From Chryseobacterium lacus (GTDB taxonomy: Bacteria; Bacteroidota; Bacteroidia; Flavobacteriales; Weeksellaceae), in assembly GCF_003336205.1 (NCBI RefSeq), contig NZ_QPIE01000003.1, forward strand, positions 124,001 through 188,000: DNA of 64,000 bases, given 5' to 3'. The notes under the pieces are model-generated. The model was not told where the DNA came from, ran no database searches, and worked only from the letters and a program-made list of their open reading frames with translations. Of the stretch, positions 60,935-64,000 are shown piece after piece. The position numbers and the translations under genes are program-made. The number at the start of each line of letters is the position of its first letter. Within the stretch, counting starts at the first letter, position 1.

Positions 60935-61627
60935 TCAATTTTTGTTTTGCTTTTCAGCTTCTTTTGAAATCAGTTTCAAAACATCATCCAGGCTGATTTC
61001 CTTGCTGGTAATTATTTTGCTGTCGGTGTGCTTTTCAATTTCTTCGGAAGTGGTCAATCCGATTGAAAATATCTTTTTGCTTTCTAAACTGTTGTGTTTT
61101 ATAAAACTTCGCACGCCGCTCGGGCTGAAAAAAACAACAGCATCGTAATTGTTCTCAATTTTGGGGTAGAGCAGCGTAGTTTCATACATACAAATCTTCC
61201 GATAAGAAATGTTTTGCAACGGAAGCGCTTTGTCCAGAACATCCAGTGCCAGATTTCCGCAGAAGTGCAGAAAGCGTTCTTTTCCAGAATGTTCAATGAT
61301 AAAATCACAGAGTTCACGGGCGTGTTTTTTCACTTTGAAAGTTCCAAAACCATAATCCCGAATCCGTTTTTTTGTTTTCTGTCCTACACAATATATTTTG
61401 TTGAAATTTTTGCTGGTGAAATCTTCATTTGGAAGGAATCCGTTTTGGAAAAAACTTTCCACAGCATTGACACTTGTGAATATAAGCGAAGAATCTTTCA
61501 GGTCAAAATGTGGGACAGACAAAGGTTTTATCTCGATTACTTCGACGAAATCATAAGAAAAATGGTCTCCGATTTTTTCAGAAATAATTTCGGTGTCCAG
61601 ATTATTTTTTGTGAACAGAACCTTCAT
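60935..61627 (-). CDS. hemD: Uroporphyrinogen-III synthase
   Basis: A 230-residue HemD that closes hydroxymethylbilane to uroporphyrinogen III with inversion of ring D. It shows the bilobed pattern [14 protein letters not shown] in the first lobe and [12 protein letters not shown] in the second. The family is poorly conserved, so position between hemC and hemE is the strongest support. Spacing is 5 bp from hemC and 2 bp from hemE. Confidence 0.88.
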   Translation of the reverse strand: MKVLFTKNNLDTEIISEKIGDHFSYDFVEVIEIKPLSVPHFDLKDSSLIFTSVNAVESFFQNGFLPNEDFTSKNFNKIYCVGQKTKKRIRDYGFGTFKVKKHARELCDFIIEHSGKERFLHFCGNLALDVLDKALPLQNISYRKICMYETTLLYPKIENNYDAVVFFSPSGVRSFIKHNSLESKKIFSIGLTTSEEIEKHTDSKIITSKEISLDDVLKLISKEAEKQNKN

Positions 61628-61632
61628 TGTCT

Positions 61633-62544
61633 TCAGCCCATTTGTTGTTTTATTTCTTCCATTACGGCTTTTCCGCCGTTATTCAGGATTTTTTGCGCCA
61701 GTTCTTCGCCGAAGTTTTTGTTTTCTTTGTACTCAAAAATTTCATCTGTTTGAATACAGTTTTTGCCGTCCAGAGAACAGAGTCTTCCGATGAAACGGAT
61801 TTTTCCATCTTCATACTCAGCAAATGCACCGATAGGGGCGGTACATCCACCTTCCAAAGTTTTCAGGAAATTACGTTCTATTTCTACACATATTTGGGTT
61901 TCCCGATGGTTGATCCGTGTCAGAACTTCGTTAATTTCTGCATTTTCTTCATGTCCTGCAACGGCTACCACGCCTTGCGATGCAGCTGAGATCATGCCTG
62001 GAATTTCCTCATGAGAAATATTGATATTGATTCTTTTAAGTCCTGCCAGGGAGAAAATTGTAGCATCAAAATCCTGTTCTTCCAATTTCCGAAGACGGGT
62101 TTGTACATTGCCACGAATATCTGAAAATTCAGTATCCGGAAATTCCTTCAGCCAGAAAGCTCTTCTGCGAAGACTGCTGGTGGCAATTTTAAGATCTTTG
62201 AGGTCAAGGGTTTGTGCGGATTGTTTTCTTACCAGAACGTCCTGATGAAAATCTCTCTGTAAATAACTGACAATCTTTATTTGATCTGGCAACTGTGTAG
62301 GAACGTCTTTCAGAGAATGAACTGCAATATCTATTTCTTTATTTAAAAGGGCAATATCCAGATCTTTGGTGAAAATCCCTGTGATTCCCATCGCATACAA
62401 AGGCTGGGTCAGGTTCTGATCGCCGGTAGAAATAATGGGAATTATTTCAGTAGTATAATTCAGATTCTGAAGATGTCTTGCCACTTCACGGGCCTGCCAT
62501 AGCGCCAAAGGTGAATTTCGGGTGCCGATTCTAATGCTTTTCAT
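61633..62544 (-). CDS. hemC: Hydroxymethylbilane synthase
   Basis: A 303-residue porphobilinogen deaminase that links four porphobilinogens. The dipyrromethane cofactor attaches at C234 in EGGCTAPIGA. IGTRNSPLALWQA opens the protein, and HSLKDVP and DIRGNVQTRLRKL are the substrate-binding Arg/Lys segments. Length is standard. It overlaps hemA by 14 bp. Confidence 0.96.
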   Translation of the reverse strand: MKSIRIGTRNSPLALWQAREVARHLQNLNYTTEIIPIISTGDQNLTQPLYAMGITGIFTKDLDIALLNKEIDIAVHSLKDVPTQLPDQIKIVSYLQRDFHQDVLVRKQSAQTLDLKDLKIATSSLRRRAFWLKEFPDTEFSDIRGNVQTRLRKLEEQDFDATIFSLAGLKRININISHEEIPGMISAASQGVVAVAGHEENAEINEVLTRINHRETQICVEIERNFLKTLEGGCTAPIGAFAEYEDGKIRFIGRLCSLDGKNCIQTDEIFEYKENKNFGEELAQKILNNGGKAVMEEIKQQMG

Positions 62545-63805
62545 TAAATTCGTTATTGGGGTGTTCTACTAAAATTTCGTGCATCAACTGGCTGATTTCC
62601 TCTGCTTTCCAGGGATGATCGATAATATATTTTGCAAACCGATTGGTAATTTTCTGCACCAGTTTTTCTGAAAGCACCATATCATGTACATCCACATACT
62701 TGTGTTTTTTGTGAATATTGTGCATTTCATTGCGCTCCATATTCTTTAAAACAGCTTTAAAATGATGAATTTTCGGAGCCAGTTTTCTTTTCTTTTCCCA
62801 TTCCGTGAAATCCTTGGTCATTTCTTTAATGATTTTTTCGGCTTTCGGAATTTCTTTTTTCCGCTGCTCCATTGTATTGCTGATATGTGCAGAAAGTTCA
62901 TCTACGTCTACCAAATTTACATTAGGGTTTGTGGTAATATTTTTTTCAACATTATTGGGAATAGAAAGATCTATAACAAGAGTCTCTTTTCCGTTCGGGA
63001 AATGATTTTGATGAATGATAGGATGTGCCGCTCCGGTTGCGACAATCAGAATATCGGTGTTCTTAAGTTCAGTTTCCAAATCGCTAAAAGCAATGTGAGG
63101 AATTTTATATTTTTCCGCGATTTTTTCCGCCTTTTCTGAAGTACGGTTCATTACTTTTATTCTCGGTTTGTAGATGTGTTTTACCAAATTTTCAACTGTA
63201 TTCTGGCCAATTTCTCCGGTTCCGAGGAGGAGGATATTCTTATCAGAAATTTGTTTCTGATGATTCAAAATATAATGTACCGCAGCATAAGAAACTGAGG
63301 CCGCTCCGTTAGAAATCCCGGTTTCGTTTTTTATTTTTTTAGAAATCTGAATGGAAGAATTAATGGCCCGTTCCAGATAGGGATTGCTGTTTTTTTTCTC
63401 TTTTTTGAACCTGTTGTAAGCGTTTTTGATCTGTCCGATAATTTCAAAATCACCAATAATCTGGCTTTCCAGTCCGGCAGCTACCCGAAATAGATGATTC
63501 AGCGCTTCCTCTCTTGTAAAGATATTGGCATATTTGATAAAATCCGTGAGTGCTACGCCTGTAGTTTTGCAGAACTCTTCGGCTACCAACAGATAATTGT
63601 GCGAGGTTGTATATATTTCAGTACGGTTACACGTGGAAACCACAAATGCGTCTCCCATATTCCCCTCGTGAATGGAGTGTACAAAATCCTTGATGTGTTC
63701 ATCAAAGAACGCAAACTTGCTCCGGGTTTCTGCATCAGCTTTTTCGTAGCTCACGCTTAACACGGCAAAATTAGCGGTTTTGTGTATTTCAGGGTGCTGT
63801 TTCAT
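62531..63805 (-). CDS. hemA: Glutamyl-tRNA reductase
   Basis: A 424-residue HemA reducing glutamyl-tRNA to glutamate-1-semialdehyde, the first step of C5 haem synthesis. The catalytic cysteine is C59 in STCNRTEIY; AAGLESQIIGDFEI and the NADPH loop LLGTGEIGQNTVENL follow in order. Its 3' end overlaps hemC by 14 bp. hemL is not in the window. The ATG at 63805 starts the hemA-hemC-hemD-hemE operon. Confidence 0.95.
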   Translation of the reverse strand: MKQHPEIHKTANFAVLSVSYEKADAETRSKFAFFDEHIKDFVHSIHEGNMGDAFVVSTCNRTEIYTTSHNYLLVAEEFCKTTGVALTDFIKYANIFTREEALNHLFRVAAGLESQIIGDFEIIGQIKNAYNRFKKEKKNSNPYLERAINSSIQISKKIKNETGISNGAASVSYAAVHYILNHQKQISDKNILLLGTGEIGQNTVENLVKHIYKPRIKVMNRTSEKAEKIAEKYKIPHIAFSDLETELKNTDILIVATGAAHPIIHQNHFPNGKETLVIDLSIPNNVEKNITTNPNVNLVDVDELSAHISNTMEQRKKEIPKAEKIIKEMTKDFTEWEKKRKLAPKIHHFKAVLKNMERNEMHNIHKKHKYVDVHDMVLSEKLVQKITNRFAKYIIDHPWKAEEISQLMHEILVEHPNNEFNEKH

Positions 63806-64000
63806 AGCAAACGCAAAAGTACTGATTTTTAATTTAAAGGCCTATGATTAAAGTCATTCATAAAACCTAAGCCGGTTGTCCATAAAACCTTAAAAAGACC
63901 TTTTTTTCGGGAAAATCTTCTGGTTTCCGGTTTAAAATTGATGTTGTTTTCACCAAGGTAAATTTAATAAAACTTTAACCAAATTTCAAGATACTTAAAT
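63806..64000. other. Gene-free right edge
   Basis: 195 bp upstream of hemA. A TACTTTTG on the minus strand (63814-63821) would place transcription very close to the hemA ATG. A short direct repeat CATAAAACCT occurs twice (near 63859 and 63880). No gene is seen; a divergent gene may start beyond the edge. Confidence 0.4.

Noticed and set aside
63814-63821. TACTTTTG upstream of hemA as a -7 box
   Set aside because: Fits TAnnTTTG but lies only 8 bp from the ATG, which would give almost no leader, and has no -33 partner.

Overview
The window looks like chromosomal DNA of a Flavobacteriia member, most likely the Chryseobacterium/Weeksellaceae group. Clues are AT-rich DNA, recurrent Bacteroidetes-type -7 boxes (TAnnTTTG), few Shine-Dalgarno sequences, a type IX secretion/gliding lipoprotein (PorW/SprE), two GLPGLI-family proteins, a MurF-alanine racemase fusion, a DUF3127 protein and a DUF2520 protein. 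The taxonomic placement is inference from gene content. No phage, CRISPR array, restriction system or intact insertion sequence was seen.

Layout. 1-8475 is mostly minus strand: the start of an ABC exporter running off the left edge, a PA0069-type radical SAM protein, an SpmA/SpmB-like membrane protein, a 1.4-kb repeat-rich non-coding stretch (3285-4667), then fabG, rsmI, an Mpl/MurC-like ligase and an acidic conserved protein. 8535-16886 is a plus-strand run: tdk, murF-alr, a patatin/outer-membrane fusion, ybeY, mnmG and a methyltransferase, with a perfect parS-like palindrome on each side of mnmG. After pgk comes a 618-bp AT-rich gap (18170-18787) with a perfect DnaA box and two near matches, a candidate replication origin. 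18788-24642 is a compact plus-strand block: rpiB, rnr, a membrane protein, a LysE-type exporter, an LD-carboxypeptidase, a YraN protein and tsaB.

25226-28623 is an iron-uptake pair (TonB siderophore receptor and PepSY membrane protein) behind Fur-box-like palindromes. 29051-33498 is a minus-strand cluster (DUF2520, kdsC-like, Maf, porW/sprE). 33596-35323 is an ECF sigma cassette. lepA, a small membrane protein, a JmjC/cupin-like protein, a large outer-membrane barrel and two tandem GLPGLI proteins follow. 43298-45749 is a feoA-feoB locus with a Fur-like palindrome upstream and an overlooked 49-residue Cys-rich microprotein downstream. Then come glmM, a TPR protein that seems to start at TTG, a DMT transporter, aat, and a DUF3127 protein with an SSB-like acidic tip.

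Three tRNA genes (Leu-TAG, Gly-GCC, Leu-TAA) precede mutL, whose C-terminal endonuclease motifs look lost. 53090-59868 holds a rhomboid protease, an EEP hydrolase, a small lipoprotein, a GH3-family protein, a bacilliredoxin, pepT, an HMG-CoA lyase-like protein and an OsmC protein. The right end is a haem operon (hemA-hemC-hemD-hemE, leftward). Most genes are housekeeping. The most informative signals are the oriC/parS neighbourhood, the shared Fur-like boxes, the repeat-rich gap, the SSB-like tail on DUF3127 and the degenerate MutL and thymidine kinase metal sites.
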